The position numbers and the translations under genes are program-made. From the NCBI GenBank assembly GCA_017643215.1, contig JAEPNV010000007.1, positions 124,001-188,000 of the forward strand: a DNA stretch of 64,000 nt, written 5' to 3'. The stretch comes from Roseibium sp. (GTDB lineage Bacteria; Pseudomonadota; Alphaproteobacteria; Rhizobiales; Stappiaceae). The notes under the pieces were generated by a model. The model saw nothing but the letters and a program-made list of their open reading frames with translations, ran no database searches and had not been told where the DNA came from. Shown piece after piece: positions 43,804-53,940 of this stretch (positions are counted from its first letter, which is position 1; each line of letters opens with the position of its first letter).

Positions 43804-46332
43804 GTGAACCTCACTGTAAAACTGGATCACGCTTTGGCCGCGGACGGGCGGCTTGAAGAGGCAAAGGCCTTGATCCGGACCGCCGGCAAGTCCTGGCGCT
43901 GGCATGATGCCATCGGTGACCGGCGCGCCATTGCATCCCTGAAAGACGGAGATCACACAAAGGCTCTGGCCGAAGCCGTTCGCGCCGCCAACAAATTCCC
44001 GGACCGCGCCGAAAACCGGGCGCTTCTGGCGCATATTGCCGGAAGAGTTGGGTGTTCCGACCTCGCCACCAGATCCATGGCGCGGGCGGTCGACCTGGAC
44101 CCGGGCAATCCCGCCTATCAACTTGCTTTGTTGCGGGACCTCGCCAATTCCGCACCAAATGCCCTGGAACCGGCGCTCAGGCGGGCCCTGCCGCACATGG
44201 ACGCGGATCGGGCCCCGATCCTCCTGCCGATGATCCGGGCGGCCGGCCTCGAGACCACCGGTGCTTGCCGGCGCGAAAGTGACCGGATCGACGGCTGGGT
44301 CACCAGCCGCCAGGACGCACCCGTCCGGCTGCAGGTCACCTTCCTGATCGGTGACACCTGGCCGGCTCAGACCCTTGAGATCGAAGGATCGGCCGGCACC
44401 ATTCGGCCGTTTCAGGTCGAATGGCCGAAGGATGCGGACGCCGGCACCGTCAAGATCATGGCCACCGGCGAACGCCTGCCTGGCGCACCGCTGTTCAGTA
44501 TGTCCCCGTCTCGCACCGCCGGCCGCATCCCGCCCAGCACAGCCTCCCCTTTGAGCAAGGATCTGGAAGAGGCGGCACAGCCCGTCACCGTCGTCATCCC
44601 GCTTTATGACGATGTCAAAGGGGTCGAAACCTGCCTTGAAAGCGTCTTGAACGCCAAAACGGACCTTCAATACCGCCTTCTACTCGTCCTCGATGCCCCG
44701 CCGGATCAGCGCATCTCCGATCTCGCCATGAGATACGCCAGCCATCCGGACGTGGAGCTTCTGACAAACGCGGAAAACCTTGGCTTCACCGCGTCGGTCA
44801 ACCGTGCCCTGTCATGCGCCGAAAACGGCGATGTCATCTTGCTTAATTCCGACACTTTGGTCGGCGACCGCTGGATAGACCGGCTTCAGGCGGCCACCCA
44901 TTCGGCCCCCGATGTCGGAACGGTCACGCCGCTCTCCAACAATGGTGAGATCGCCAGCTTCCCGAAAGCGGGCAGGAAGAACCCGCTGCCCGCCCGCATG
45001 AGCTTGGCGAGCATCGACGCGGCCGCCGAAAGGGTGAATGGCGGCGCCGTGGTCGACCTTCCCACCGGGATTGGCTTTTGCTTCTATATCCGCCGGGCCT
45101 GCCTTGACGCGGTCGGTCTCCTCGACGCGGAAACCTTCGGCCGCGGCTACGGCGAAGAGACCGATTTTTGTATGCGCGCCCGCGCGCTCGGATGGCGCAG
45201 CGTGTGCGCGCCGGGCGTTTTTGTTGCCCACACCTCCATGACATCGTTCGGGGATGAAAAGGACGATCTTGTTGGCCTCAACATGCCGAAAGTCGCCGAA
45301 AAACATGCCGATTACCGGCGCCTCACCCGGACGTTTGTGCGCACCAGGCCGCTCCGGCCCTCAAAACGGGCGCTTGCGCGGGAATTGCTGCGCGAAGCGC
45401 CGCTGCGTCTGTCGGTTGTCGCGGTCGGGCCCTCCGATTGGCGCACAAGTGAACGCTACACGGAGTTCCGGTTTCAGGCCGCCACGGCTGGCGAACAGTG
45501 TGTGTGGCTCTATCCGGACCGGGACCGGTCCGGCCGGGTCTGGATCGAAAGCGACACAAGAAGCGGACCGGGCGCACTCTATTATGATCTGCCGCAGGAG
45601 ACCGAGGCGCTGCTTGAGGACCTGGCCCGCCTCCAGGTAACCGCCTTTCACGTGGTTTTTGACGCCGGCCACGACCTCCAGGCCTTGCTTGCGTCCGGCG
45701 GTGTCCCGGTGATCCACCACTGTCTCGATCCCGCATGGGAAAAGAAAACGGCCGTCACGCCGGCAGACACGGCCGTGGTCTATTCGGACTTTGCCGAACA
45801 AATGCTGCGCGGCCGCGCGCCCGGGATCGCCATCGACCGCCGCCAAGCCCCTCCCCTGACCATCCGTCCGCCGAACGTTCCGGCGTCGCACCCGCGCATC
45901 GCCGTCGTCCACGGTGCGAAAACCCGGGACGGCTATCAAAAACTTCTGGCGCTGGCGCGCGCCGCGGCAAGCTCTAAACAGGACATTGACTTTGTCGTTT
46001 TCGAAAAAACCATCGACGATCTTGCCCTCCACCGCACCGGCCGGGTGATCTGTCTCGGCGATGTTGAACCGCCCGACCGGGCCATGATGTTCGAAGCCTT
46101 GAACGCCAGCCTTGCCCTCTCCGTCGATATCGCGCCGGACCCCGTGGGCCTGGGCGTTCAGATCGCCGCCGAAACCGGCCCGGCCCTGGCGTTTTTTGAC
46201 GGCGGCGCCCGCGCCGAAAGGGCAAACGCCCACCCGCTTACGCTGAGCCTGGCCGCGGCAGCGCCGGCCGAAGATCTGCTCCGGCACTTGGAGCGTTTCA
46301 TCAAAACCGTGGGACAGAATGACGACAGATAG
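43804..46332 (+). CDS. Large GT2-family glycosyltransferase with helical-repeat N-terminus
   Basis: The protein has 842 aa. Residues about 15-130 look like TPR-type helices (KALAEAVRAANKFPDRAENR). Residues 150-225 hold a short beta module containing RIDGWVTSRQDAPVRLQVTF, akin to the GWA modules of the next genes. A GT2 domain (260-500) has VTVVIPLYDDVKGVETCLES, the LNSDTLVGDRW acidic motif and GRGYGEETDFCMRARALGW. The remainder (510-830) resembles a GT4-like second lobe. It starts 22 bases after a terminator and overlaps the next gene by 14 bases. It probably extends a surface glycan. Confidence 0.85.
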   Translation: MNLTVKLDHALAADGRLEEAKALIRTAGKSWRWHDAIGDRRAIASLKDGDHTKALAEAVRAANKFPDRAENRALLAHIAGRVGCSDLATRSMARAVDLDPGNPAYQLALLRDLANSAPNALEPALRRALPHMDADRAPILLPMIRAAGLETTGACRRESDRIDGWVTSRQDAPVRLQVTFLIGDTWPAQTLEIEGSAGTIRPFQVEWPKDADAGTVKIMATGERLPGAPLFSMSPSRTAGRIPPSTASPLSKDLEEAAQPVTVVIPLYDDVKGVETCLESVLNAKTDLQYRLLLVLDAPPDQRISDLAMRYASHPDVELLTNAENLGFTASVNRALSCAENGDVILLNSDTLVGDRWIDRLQAATHSAPDVGTVTPLSNNGEIASFPKAGRKNPLPARMSLASIDAAAERVNGGAVVDLPTGIGFCFYIRRACLDAVGLLDAETFGRGYGEETDFCMRARALGWRSVCAPGVFVAHTSMTSFGDEKDDLVGLNMPKVAEKHADYRRLTRTFVRTRPLRPSKRALARELLREAPLRLSVVAVGPSDWRTSERYTEFRFQAATAGEQCVWLYPDRDRSGRVWIESDTRSGPGALYYDLPQETEALLEDLARLQVTAFHVVFDAGHDLQALLASGGVPVIHHCLDPAWEKKTAVTPADTAVVYSDFAEQMLRGRAPGIAIDRRQAPPLTIRPPNVPASHPRIAVVHGAKTRDGYQKLLALARAAASSKQDIDFVVFEKTIDDLALHRTGRVICLGDVEPPDRAMMFEALNASLALSVDIAPDPVGLGVQIAAETGPALAFFDGGARAERANAHPLTLSLAAAAPAEDLLRHLERFIKTVGQNDDR

Positions 46333-48622
46333 GTTCGACGGCGAATTCGAAGGCGTGGAGGACGCGATCGCCCGCGGCTGGGCGCTCCGCCTCGATACAC
46401 CGGAGGAAACGCCGCTGGTTGAAATTCTGTGCGAGGATTTTCCCGTCGCTTTCGACCGGGCCAACATCTTTCGGCCGGACCTGGAGGACCGCCTGGACCA
46501 CCCCGGCGCCCACGAGTTTTGTGTCGGCTTTGAAATCGCCATTCCTGATCTTGCGCTCCAGGACGGCGGCCGGTTTCAGGCCCGTATTGCCAACACCGAT
46601 ATGATCTTGCGCCCATCGAACAGGGCACCGGCAAAAGCCGCACGGGACACCGCGATCCGCGGCGAGGTCACCGCCAATGGCGCCCTGCTGCTCTCCGGTT
46701 GGGCCGCCCGTCAGGATCTCGCCGCAGGCCCGATCCGCTTGCAGGCACTGGAAAACGGCGCGCCGCTCATGGACTTTGATGCCGATGGTCCGATTCCCGC
46801 CTCCGGCCTCGGCAAAACGTCCGCCCATGCCCGAACGTTCAGGGTGCGGTTGCCGCTGCGCTTGGCCGATGGCAACATCCACCGTATCGAGATCGTCGAT
46901 GAGACCGGGTTACCGCTAAGGGGCAGTCCCGTGACCGTGGCCGCCTGGAGCGACGGCGTCAGCCACATTCTGGACACCCATCTGCCGAAGCCGGCAGATC
47001 CCGCAAGGACCAATGGCCACGCCAGCGAGCTGTTGGCGCTGCGCACGGCCTTCGAAAAGGCGGCCCTGACCCAGCCCGCCGCCGCCCGGTTTGAGGATTA
47101 TCCGGACTGGGTGGCCGCCTATCCGCCGGCCGCTAAGGCCACCGATGCCCTTCTCGAAATCACCGTCTTTGTGTTTGGAGACGACGATCCGGACGAAACG
47201 ATCCAGTCCATCGAGGCCCAGCCCAAAACGCCCGCGGTTCATCTTGTGCCGGACGGGATCCTGACGCGGGATCTTTGGCCGGAAGCCGGACTGGTGTTTT
47301 TTGTCCGCGCCGGTGACACGCTCCATCCCGCCGCCTGTGCCGCCCTCGCCCCCTATCTGGACAACCACCTTGTCGCCTACAGCGACAGCGACCAGAGAAT
47401 TGGGACTGAGACCCTCCCTTGGATGAAACCGGACTGGGATCCGGACCTGTTCATGACACAGGGTTATATCTACGGCCTATTGGGAGTCCGCGCGGACGCC
47501 GTCAAGTTGTCCGCATCCCGCCTGGGCCTTGCAAAAGCGGTCATCCGGGCCTTGAACGATGCGGGCGACAAGGTCGCGCATTGCCCGGAGGTCCTCTATC
47601 ACCAGAGGCAAGCGGCCGCGTTCGGCGCGGCGCCGGTGCCCTCTGATTGGCTGCGGCAGGCGCTCGAAACATATGATCCGGTAGCACGGCGACGGCCCAG
47701 GATATCCGCGTACCCTGAAAGGCCCTTCCTCACCCGGATCACCTGGCCGCTGCCGGAAACCCCGCCCAAGGTTTCGATCGTGATCCCGACGCGGGACCGG
47801 GTCGATCTTTTGAAAACCGCGGTTGAAACGCTTTGGAATGTCACGCGGTATCCGGACATTGAGGTGATCGTGGTCGACAATGGCTCGGTCGAACAGGAGA
47901 CCTTGCAGTTCCTCAACTATTTCATGAAGTCCGGCGGGCGGGTGGTGCCGAGCCCGGGGCGGTTCAACTTTTCCAGGTTGAACAATATCGGTGTCGCTCA
48001 TGCCGCCGGCGAGATCATCTGCCTCTTGAACAATGATGTCGAGATCATTGCCTCGGACTGGCTTTCCGAAATGGTCACACTGTTGCTGCGCCCCGGCACC
48101 GGCGCCGTTGGCGCCAAGCTTTTATGGCCGAACGGCATGGTCCAGCACGGCGGCGTGGTTTTAGGGATCGATGGCGGCGCCGCCCACATTGGAAATGCCT
48201 GGGCCGACGAGGACCCCGGCTATGCCGCGCTTAACCAGGTCGTCCGCCGCACCGCCTGCGCCACCGCGGCCTGTCTGGTCCTGCGCAAGGACGACTATCA
48301 CGCCGTCGGCGGGCTCGACGAAGAGGCATTTCCGGTCGCCTTCAACGATGTCGATCTCTGCCTGAAACTGGAAGAACGCGGCAAACACACCGTCTGGACG
48401 CCGCACGCGAAGCTTTTGCATCACGAATCCGCCTCCCGCGGCACGGACGACTGGCCGGAAAAGGCCGCCCGCGCCCGGCGGGAGCTCAACAATTTGAGGC
48501 AACGATGGGGCAAGGCACTCTTGAACGATTCCCTTTACAGCCCGAACCTCAACAAGGACCGGGCGCCCTACGAGGGCCTGGCCCTGCCGCCGCGCCGGCG
48601 CCCTTTGGAGACCGGCCTATGA
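46319..48622 (+). CDS. GT2-family glycosyltransferase with two N-terminal GWA modules
   Basis: The protein has 767 aa. Two beta modules open it: residues 1-80 (EFEGVEDAIARGWALRLD ... CVGFEIAIPD) and about 115-205 (RGEVTANGALLLSGWAARQD ... FRVRLPL). A degenerate GT-like region with AYSDSDQRI near 360 follows. The main GT2 domain is at about 485-720, with SIVIPTRDRVDLLKTAVETL, LLNNDVEIIASDWLSEM and FNDVDLCLKLEERGKHTVW. This resembles bacterial O-antigen rhamnosyltransferases. It overlaps genes on both sides, so it is translationally coupled. dTDP-rhamnose genes lie further downstream in the window. Confidence 0.87.
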   Translation: MTTDRFDGEFEGVEDAIARGWALRLDTPEETPLVEILCEDFPVAFDRANIFRPDLEDRLDHPGAHEFCVGFEIAIPDLALQDGGRFQARIANTDMILRPSNRAPAKAARDTAIRGEVTANGALLLSGWAARQDLAAGPIRLQALENGAPLMDFDADGPIPASGLGKTSAHARTFRVRLPLRLADGNIHRIEIVDETGLPLRGSPVTVAAWSDGVSHILDTHLPKPADPARTNGHASELLALRTAFEKAALTQPAAARFEDYPDWVAAYPPAAKATDALLEITVFVFGDDDPDETIQSIEAQPKTPAVHLVPDGILTRDLWPEAGLVFFVRAGDTLHPAACAALAPYLDNHLVAYSDSDQRIGTETLPWMKPDWDPDLFMTQGYIYGLLGVRADAVKLSASRLGLAKAVIRALNDAGDKVAHCPEVLYHQRQAAAFGAAPVPSDWLRQALETYDPVARRRPRISAYPERPFLTRITWPLPETPPKVSIVIPTRDRVDLLKTAVETLWNVTRYPDIEVIVVDNGSVEQETLQFLNYFMKSGGRVVPSPGRFNFSRLNNIGVAHAAGEIICLLNNDVEIIASDWLSEMVTLLLRPGTGAVGAKLLWPNGMVQHGGVVLGIDGGAAHIGNAWADEDPGYAALNQVVRRTACATAACLVLRKDDYHAVGGLDEEAFPVAFNDVDLCLKLEERGKHTVWTPHAKLLHHESASRGTDDWPEKAARARRELNNLRQRWGKALLNDSLYSPNLNKDRAPYEGLALPPRRRPLETGL

Positions 48623-49224
48623 CCGGCGCCACGACTCCGGACGTGCCAGCAGCACCGCCACCCCAAGAAGACGCCCCGGTGTTTTTGCATATCGGCGCCG
48701 GCAGCGCTGGCTCGGAGCGCCTGCCGCCGGTCTTTCAGGGCTGGCGCGAGATCCGCGTTGACATCGACGCGGCCGTGAAGCCCGACATCATCGCCTCCAT
48801 GATCAGCATGAAGCCGATCGAAGACCAGAGCGTTGACGCCATCTGGTGCTCCCATTCCCTGGAGCATCTGGAGGCCCACCAGGTGCCGCTGGCGCTAAAG
48901 GAATGGCTTCGGGTGCTGAAAGCGGACGGCTTTGCCTATGTCACGCTGCCGGATCTTCAACAGGTCGCGGAGATCATCGCCAATGACCGGCTGACGGAAA
49001 CCGTCTATGTCAGCCCGATGGGCCCGATTTCCGCGCTCGACATGGTCTATGGCCACCGCGGGTCCATCGAGGGCGGCTCGCCCTACATGGCCCACCGCAC
49101 CGGATTCACCGCGCGGACCTTGGGCGAAACCTTCGCCGAGGCCGGCTTTGCCAAAACCGACGTCTGGCGCGAGGGGCTGAACCTTTGGGCAAAAGCTTAC
49201 AAGTCGACATCTTTTACCAGATGA
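48619..49224 (+). CDS. SAM-dependent methyltransferase of the predicted glycan type
   Basis: The protein has 201 aa from the ATG at 48619, overlapping the preceding stop by ATGA. After a proline-rich lead comes FLHIGAGSAGSERLPP, a SAM-binding glycine loop, then REIRVDIDAAVKPDIIASM (acidic ribose ligand) and DAIWCSHSLEHLEAHQVPLA, the HxLEH motif of class I methyltransferases with ALKEWLRVLKADGF. It may cap or modify the glycan made by the adjacent transferases. Confidence 0.85.
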   Translation: MTGATTPDVPAAPPPQEDAPVFLHIGAGSAGSERLPPVFQGWREIRVDIDAAVKPDIIASMISMKPIEDQSVDAIWCSHSLEHLEAHQVPLALKEWLRVLKADGFAYVTLPDLQQVAEIIANDRLTETVYVSPMGPISALDMVYGHRGSIEGGSPYMAHRTGFTARTLGETFAEAGFAKTDVWREGLNLWAKAYKSTSFTR

Positions 49225-49243
49225 ATTGAGGGCACATCAGATT

Positions 49244-52200
49244 ATGAAAAATAAACTTGTCGGTTTTGTTGATACTTTCAAGGAGAACATGATTACCGGA
49301 TGGGCGGCGAACCTGACAGATTTCCAACACAAATTGTCAATTAGTCTAATATGTGATGGAAACACGGTTTCCACAACCCGGGCCGATCTGCACAGGTATG
49401 ACTTACATTCAAAGGGGATCGGCGATGGAAACCATGGATTCAAATTCACTATACCTACCGAAATATCCAACTGTGAATTCATTGTCATCTTCGATGATAA
49501 CGAACAAATACTAAACGGCGGAAATAGTATTGAACTTAAAAAGAAATTTAATTCTAGCAAAAATCCGTCCAGCTTGATTTCTTTTTCCAACCAATACTCG
49601 CAAGAATCCGATAATTATTATATACAATATCCAAACTATTCATCTACAAATCCTTACCAAACGTTAATTGCGTCTTCATTGGACGACTTATGGAAATCTG
49701 ATTTTGGCGATATCGATTATGCAATTGAAATAATAAACAATCACCCTGAAGCTAATGTTGTTTTTCATCTTCATTGGCTTACACCAATTGTCGCCCATCA
49801 TGAAAATTATTTTGACGCCGAACGGCATATAAGTATTTTTTGCAATAAGTTGTTGTATTTTATTCGCCGTGGCGGTAAAATTGTCTGGACAATACACAAC
49901 ACTGTTTCTCACGATAGAAATTTCCATGACCTCGAAACTCAACTCAGTCAGTTTGTGTCGGATAATTGTGACTTAATACATGTTCACAACAAGCAAGCAT
50001 TTGAACAAGAACCCGTCCCATTCAGATTCAACAGTAACAAGATAATTGAAGTTGAACACCCAAGCTATATTCAATATTATCGAAATCATGTAGACTCGAC
50101 GACCGCACGTAGGAAATACGGTATCCCAGATAATGCAGTTGTGTTTGGATTCGTAGGGCAGATTCGACCTTATAAAGGAATCGAGGAACTAATCACCGCA
50201 TTTCGTGCCGTACAAAGTAGAAAAACAAGTGTTTATCTTCTGATTTCCGGTAAAGCTGTCCACCCCTATTCCAGCGATTTCATAAAAGAGATCGCGAGTA
50301 CATACCCAAACCTAATTGTAGAAGAGGGTTTTATCCCTGATAGCCAACTGCAGTTCGCCTACAACGCCTGCGATTTCATCGTGTTTCCGTACAAAAAAGT
50401 ACTCACATCTGGATCACTAATGAGTGCCTTGTCGTTTAATAAGCCCGTTATATGCGCCAATTTAGGTGGCATGACGCGATTGGTTCAACCTGGTCAAAAT
50501 GGTTTCCTTTATGCGTTGGACGACCCTTACGGATTAGAACATGCACTTTCTCACGCATGCGACATGACTTCCCAAGATCTCGAAAATTTAGCAGACGGAG
50601 CTGGATCAAGTGTATTAAATTACAGTTGGGAAAAACTAACAAACAAAATAATTGAGGAACTGGAAACCCGGTCTAGTTATCATAATGTTAATATCGATAT
50701 TAACGGCGTGAATCACCAAATTTACACTTCAGGTAATATCTCTGATTTTAAAAAGGACAAAAATAATAACAAGGTTGCGATAATCATACTGATATATAAA
50801 AATATGGATGACGCCTATCGTATTCTGAAAAACATAACCGACTTAAATTACAGGGAGTTTGATGTTTTTCTTATCGACAATTGTTCTCCAAACATAAGTA
50901 TTAGAGATTTATTTCGACTCTGCGATACAGTTAACTTCAACGTATTACCAATTAAAACCGTTAAAAACACCGGGTACGCCGGCGGAAACAACATAGGAAT
51001 TAAAATTGCAAGCGAGTGTAATTATCGTTATACTTGGATTATAAACCCAGACATAGAATTTACATCTGACTCACTTGATCATTTGGTTAATAGCGCGAAT
51101 CTATTCGAAAATCCGACAGTATTTGGCTCTGTAATTACATATGGTACCGACAAAGAAATAATATGGTCGGCCGGAGGAATTGTAAATTTCGATAAAGGAC
51201 TTAATGCTGGACATTTATTCAATGGTGAAAATATCGATATCGTCGGATTAGATCCTTACGAAGTCGATTATGTTACTGGCGCTGGTATATTCTGCAGAAC
51301 CAACATATTTGATACTTATTCATACTTACCAGAAAAATATTTCTTATATTTCGAAGAAACTGACTGGAGTCTAGCGCTCAGGCAAAATGGGGTTAATTTC
51401 ATTGTAATACCACAATCCAGACTAATTCACCATAAGCAGTCCGAAAAAAATGGGTTACCAACTCCAGAATATTTTTACTATTATATTCGAAACTATATTG
51501 TCTTTTGTAAAGAAAAATCTAGCCTTACCGACTCCGTTATAATTGGATATCTTAGAAGAGATTTCGTTACCCCTTGGACAGAAAAAATCAACGAGAGGGC
51601 ACCATTACATATTGATATGTTCACCGCTATATCTGAACTGGCAGTCGACCACGGCATGGCGTTGTATACAGGTTATTTTGATCTAACAGCATTTTTGAGC
51701 GTGCATTATTCCAATTACGAGGACACCAATAATGCTGATTATTCTTCGATGCAGCTAAAGCTTTTGTCCATATCGGAGCGTAATATCACAGCCGTGATAT
51801 CGTTGTCGAGTGAAACCGATAGTAAGCCGATAATAACGACGGCGATAGACTCCACTTATTATGAAAACACAGTCTGTTACAAAGATTTAGCGAAGCCCAT
51901 TGATTCAAATTACAGATTTTCCCTCGAATTGCCCATTCACGTTGACGACGGGGCACGTCATGCTTTGTCTTTTTACTCAAGAGGGAAACTATTATATCAG
52001 ACAGAATATATTATAAAACCATCGGTTGACTATAAAGGGCGTATCGATGGAGTTGCCGGCTTTCAATTGCGAGGTTGGGCATTCAACAATTGTTGCCACG
52101 ATGAGGTTGTGAAGATCGAACTAGTTATTGACGAAAAATATAATATAATCGGCGTTTCTAACGTCTATCGAAAAGACTTGAAGGAAGTTGGTTTCGGTGA

Positions 52201-53878
52201 TGGAGGTCATGGTTTTGAAATAAATCTACCTCAATTACTTTTCGATGGAAGAGATCATGTTTTCGAATTAAAATTACCGAACTCAAGAACACTTTATAAA
52301 AAATCATTTCGTTGTGATAGTCCGCTGAAAATACCCCCAGAACAAATTTCGAATACAAATGCCTTGGAGTGGTTTTCTTATGAACGTGAGTACTTATTCG
52401 TTCCGGACAATCCAAATCCTCTAGAACTAGAATTTCAACAAACTGCGAACTATATAAAGTCTTCTGGCGCGCTCGAGGGCAACGCACCGTCAGTATCTGT
52501 TATTATGCCGGCCTTTAACAGGGAGGCCACAATAAAAGATTCTATATTGTCAATATATAGTCAGCGTTATGATAATTTTGAACTGTTAATCATCGACGAT
52601 GGTAGTACCGATAACACTCGGTGTATTGTAGAGGAGACAATTCACGAGCTTGGCGTTGACTGGATCAGGCTAATATCATGTGGCAAGAATTTCGGAGTTT
52701 CACACGCGCGGAACATAGGGTTGAATGAATCTAGCGGCGATTTCATCGCGTATCTTGATTCAGACAATACATGGCATACTGATTATCTTTTTATGATGTT
52801 GTCCGCGATGATGGTGAACCCTGAATTTGATAGTTGTTACTGTAATCAGTACGTATACCATGTTGTTGATTTTACCGAAGGCAGTGACGGAGTTTGCTTA
52901 AGCGTCCGTGGGGGGCCATTCTTATTGTCAGATATCGAAAACCGAAATTTTATCGACTTAAATTGTTTCATTCACAAACGTTCTGTTTTTAAAGAGTTAG
53001 GTGGATTCAATGAGAGCATGACTCGTTTAGTCGATTGGGAACTAATTTGGCGCTATGCGTATAACAAGGCTCCTTATCATTTGAATATACCACTCAGCAA
53101 TTACTTCATGGGTAAAGCCGACAATCAAATTACAAAAACCATCAGTTACGAAACGAACCTTCGAAAACTGACCTACGAACAGACAAATACGCGCGCAAGA
53201 TATCAATCACATAGATCTATGCAGGTCGAACCGTCGCAAATCAGTGTATTGGTAATTATTGAGGGTGATATCTCCACCACACTGTTATCTGTTGTAGAGC
53301 GCCTCAGATATAGCGATCATATAAGAAAGATCATTATTTATAACCCGAATAACATGGATATTCCCGAGATTGGGTTTAAAGATTTATCCATTTTGAATGT
53401 TGAACAAGGCAGAAACTATAGTCTAGATATATTGATTCGAGACAATGTTTCGCCTGGTGGATTTCTTATATTGACGTCTAAGGCGCTTTTAGATCCTGAC
53501 GCAATATGGCATTTAGTTAATGATACGAAAGGATTTCCCGAGTTTGGTTGCTTTATTCCGCAGAGGGTTATGAAATTAAATTTACATGATGCAAAAGATA
53601 TATGGCCTTACGCCTCAAATACTCTACCGTTAGATGTAAACTCGCGCTGGAACCAGCCAAAGCAATTAAGATCCTACGTCAACAACATTTATGATATAAC
53701 AGAGGTGCCGGCGTACTGTGTTTTTTTGCCCCATAGCACAGCTTCAAAACTTGTTACTGGACAGCAGCTCGGGTGCACCACAAATGCGCAAGTTTTCAAA
53801 AGTATCGAAGATTTCGTGCTAGTCCGGTTAGGAGCGAAAATTGGACTGGTAGCGCGTTCGCGAGGTTTCGAATATTGA
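49244..53878 (+). CDS. Giant AT-rich multidomain glycosyltransferase (GWA + GT4 + GT2 + GWA + GT2)
   Basis: The protein has 1544 aa from the ATG at 49244; an in-frame TTG at 49226 is the alternative. Domains in order: a GWA module (5-90, VDTFKENMITGWAANL ... GDGNHGFKFTIP); GT4 (about 110-440, FGFVGQIRPYKGIEELITAF, SGSLMSALSFNKPVICANLG); a first GT2 (about 509-760, NTGYAGGNNIGIKIASE, YFLYFEETDWSLALR); one or two GWA modules (about 840-1015, GVAGFQLRGWAFN, GDGGHGFEINLP); a second GT2 (about 1082-1305, SVIMPAFNREATIKDSILSI, YLDSDNTWHTDYL); and a C-terminal GT2-like remnant. The base composition is far more AT-rich than upstream genes, pointing to transfer. It probably builds several linkages of one glycan. 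Confidence 0.87.
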   Translation: MKNKLVGFVDTFKENMITGWAANLTDFQHKLSISLICDGNTVSTTRADLHRYDLHSKGIGDGNHGFKFTIPTEISNCEFIVIFDDNEQILNGGNSIELKKKFNSSKNPSSLISFSNQYSQESDNYYIQYPNYSSTNPYQTLIASSLDDLWKSDFGDIDYAIEIINNHPEANVVFHLHWLTPIVAHHENYFDAERHISIFCNKLLYFIRRGGKIVWTIHNTVSHDRNFHDLETQLSQFVSDNCDLIHVHNKQAFEQEPVPFRFNSNKIIEVEHPSYIQYYRNHVDSTTARRKYGIPDNAVVFGFVGQIRPYKGIEELITAFRAVQSRKTSVYLLISGKAVHPYSSDFIKEIASTYPNLIVEEGFIPDSQLQFAYNACDFIVFPYKKVLTSGSLMSALSFNKPVICANLGGMTRLVQPGQNGFLYALDDPYGLEHALSHACDMTSQDLENLADGAGSSVLNYSWEKLTNKIIEELETRSSYHNVNIDINGVNHQIYTSGNISDFKKDKNNNKVAIIILIYKNMDDAYRILKNITDLNYREFDVFLIDNCSPNISIRDLFRLCDTVNFNVLPIKTVKNTGYAGGNNIGIKIASECNYRYTWIINPDIEFTSDSLDHLVNSANLFENPTVFGSVITYGTDKEIIWSAGGIVNFDKGLNAGHLFNGENIDIVGLDPYEVDYVTGAGIFCRTNIFDTYSYLPEKYFLYFEETDWSLALRQNGVNFIVIPQSRLIHHKQSEKNGLPTPEYFYYYIRNYIVFCKEKSSLTDSVIIGYLRRDFVTPWTEKINERAPLHIDMFTAISELAVDHGMALYTGYFDLTAFLSVHYSNYEDTNNADYSSMQLKLLSISERNITAVISLSSETDSKPIITTAIDSTYYENTVCYKDLAKPIDSNYRFSLELPIHVDDGARHALSFYSRGKLLYQTEYIIKPSVDYKGRIDGVAGFQLRGWAFNNCCHDEVVKIELVIDEKYNIIGVSNVYRKDLKEVGFGDGGHGFEINLPQLLFDGRDHVFELKLPNSRTLYKKSFRCDSPLKIPPEQISNTNALEWFSYEREYLFVPDNPNPLELEFQQTANYIKSSGALEGNAPSVSVIMPAFNREATIKDSILSIYSQRYDNFELLIIDDGSTDNTRCIVEETIHELGVDWIRLISCGKNFGVSHARNIGLNESSGDFIAYLDSDNTWHTDYLFMMLSAMMVNPEFDSCYCNQYVYHVVDFTEGSDGVCLSVRGGPFLLSDIENRNFIDLNCFIHKRSVFKELGGFNESMTRLVDWELIWRYAYNKAPYHLNIPLSNYFMGKADNQITKTISYETNLRKLTYEQTNTRARYQSHRSMQVEPSQISVLVIIEGDISTTLLSVVERLRYSDHIRKIIIYNPNNMDIPEIGFKDLSILNVEQGRNYSLDILIRDNVSPGGFLILTSKALLDPDAIWHLVNDTKGFPEFGCFIPQRVMKLNLHDAKDIWPYASNTLPLDVNSRWNQPKQLRSYVNNIYDITEVPAYCVFLPHSTASKLVTGQQLGCTTNAQVFKSIEDFVLVRLGAKIGLVARSRGFEY

Positions 53879-53940
53879 TGGATGACTACTGTCACTATAC
53901 GCTTAAGTGACGTCCGAAACGCCACACAAGGGGCCACCTT

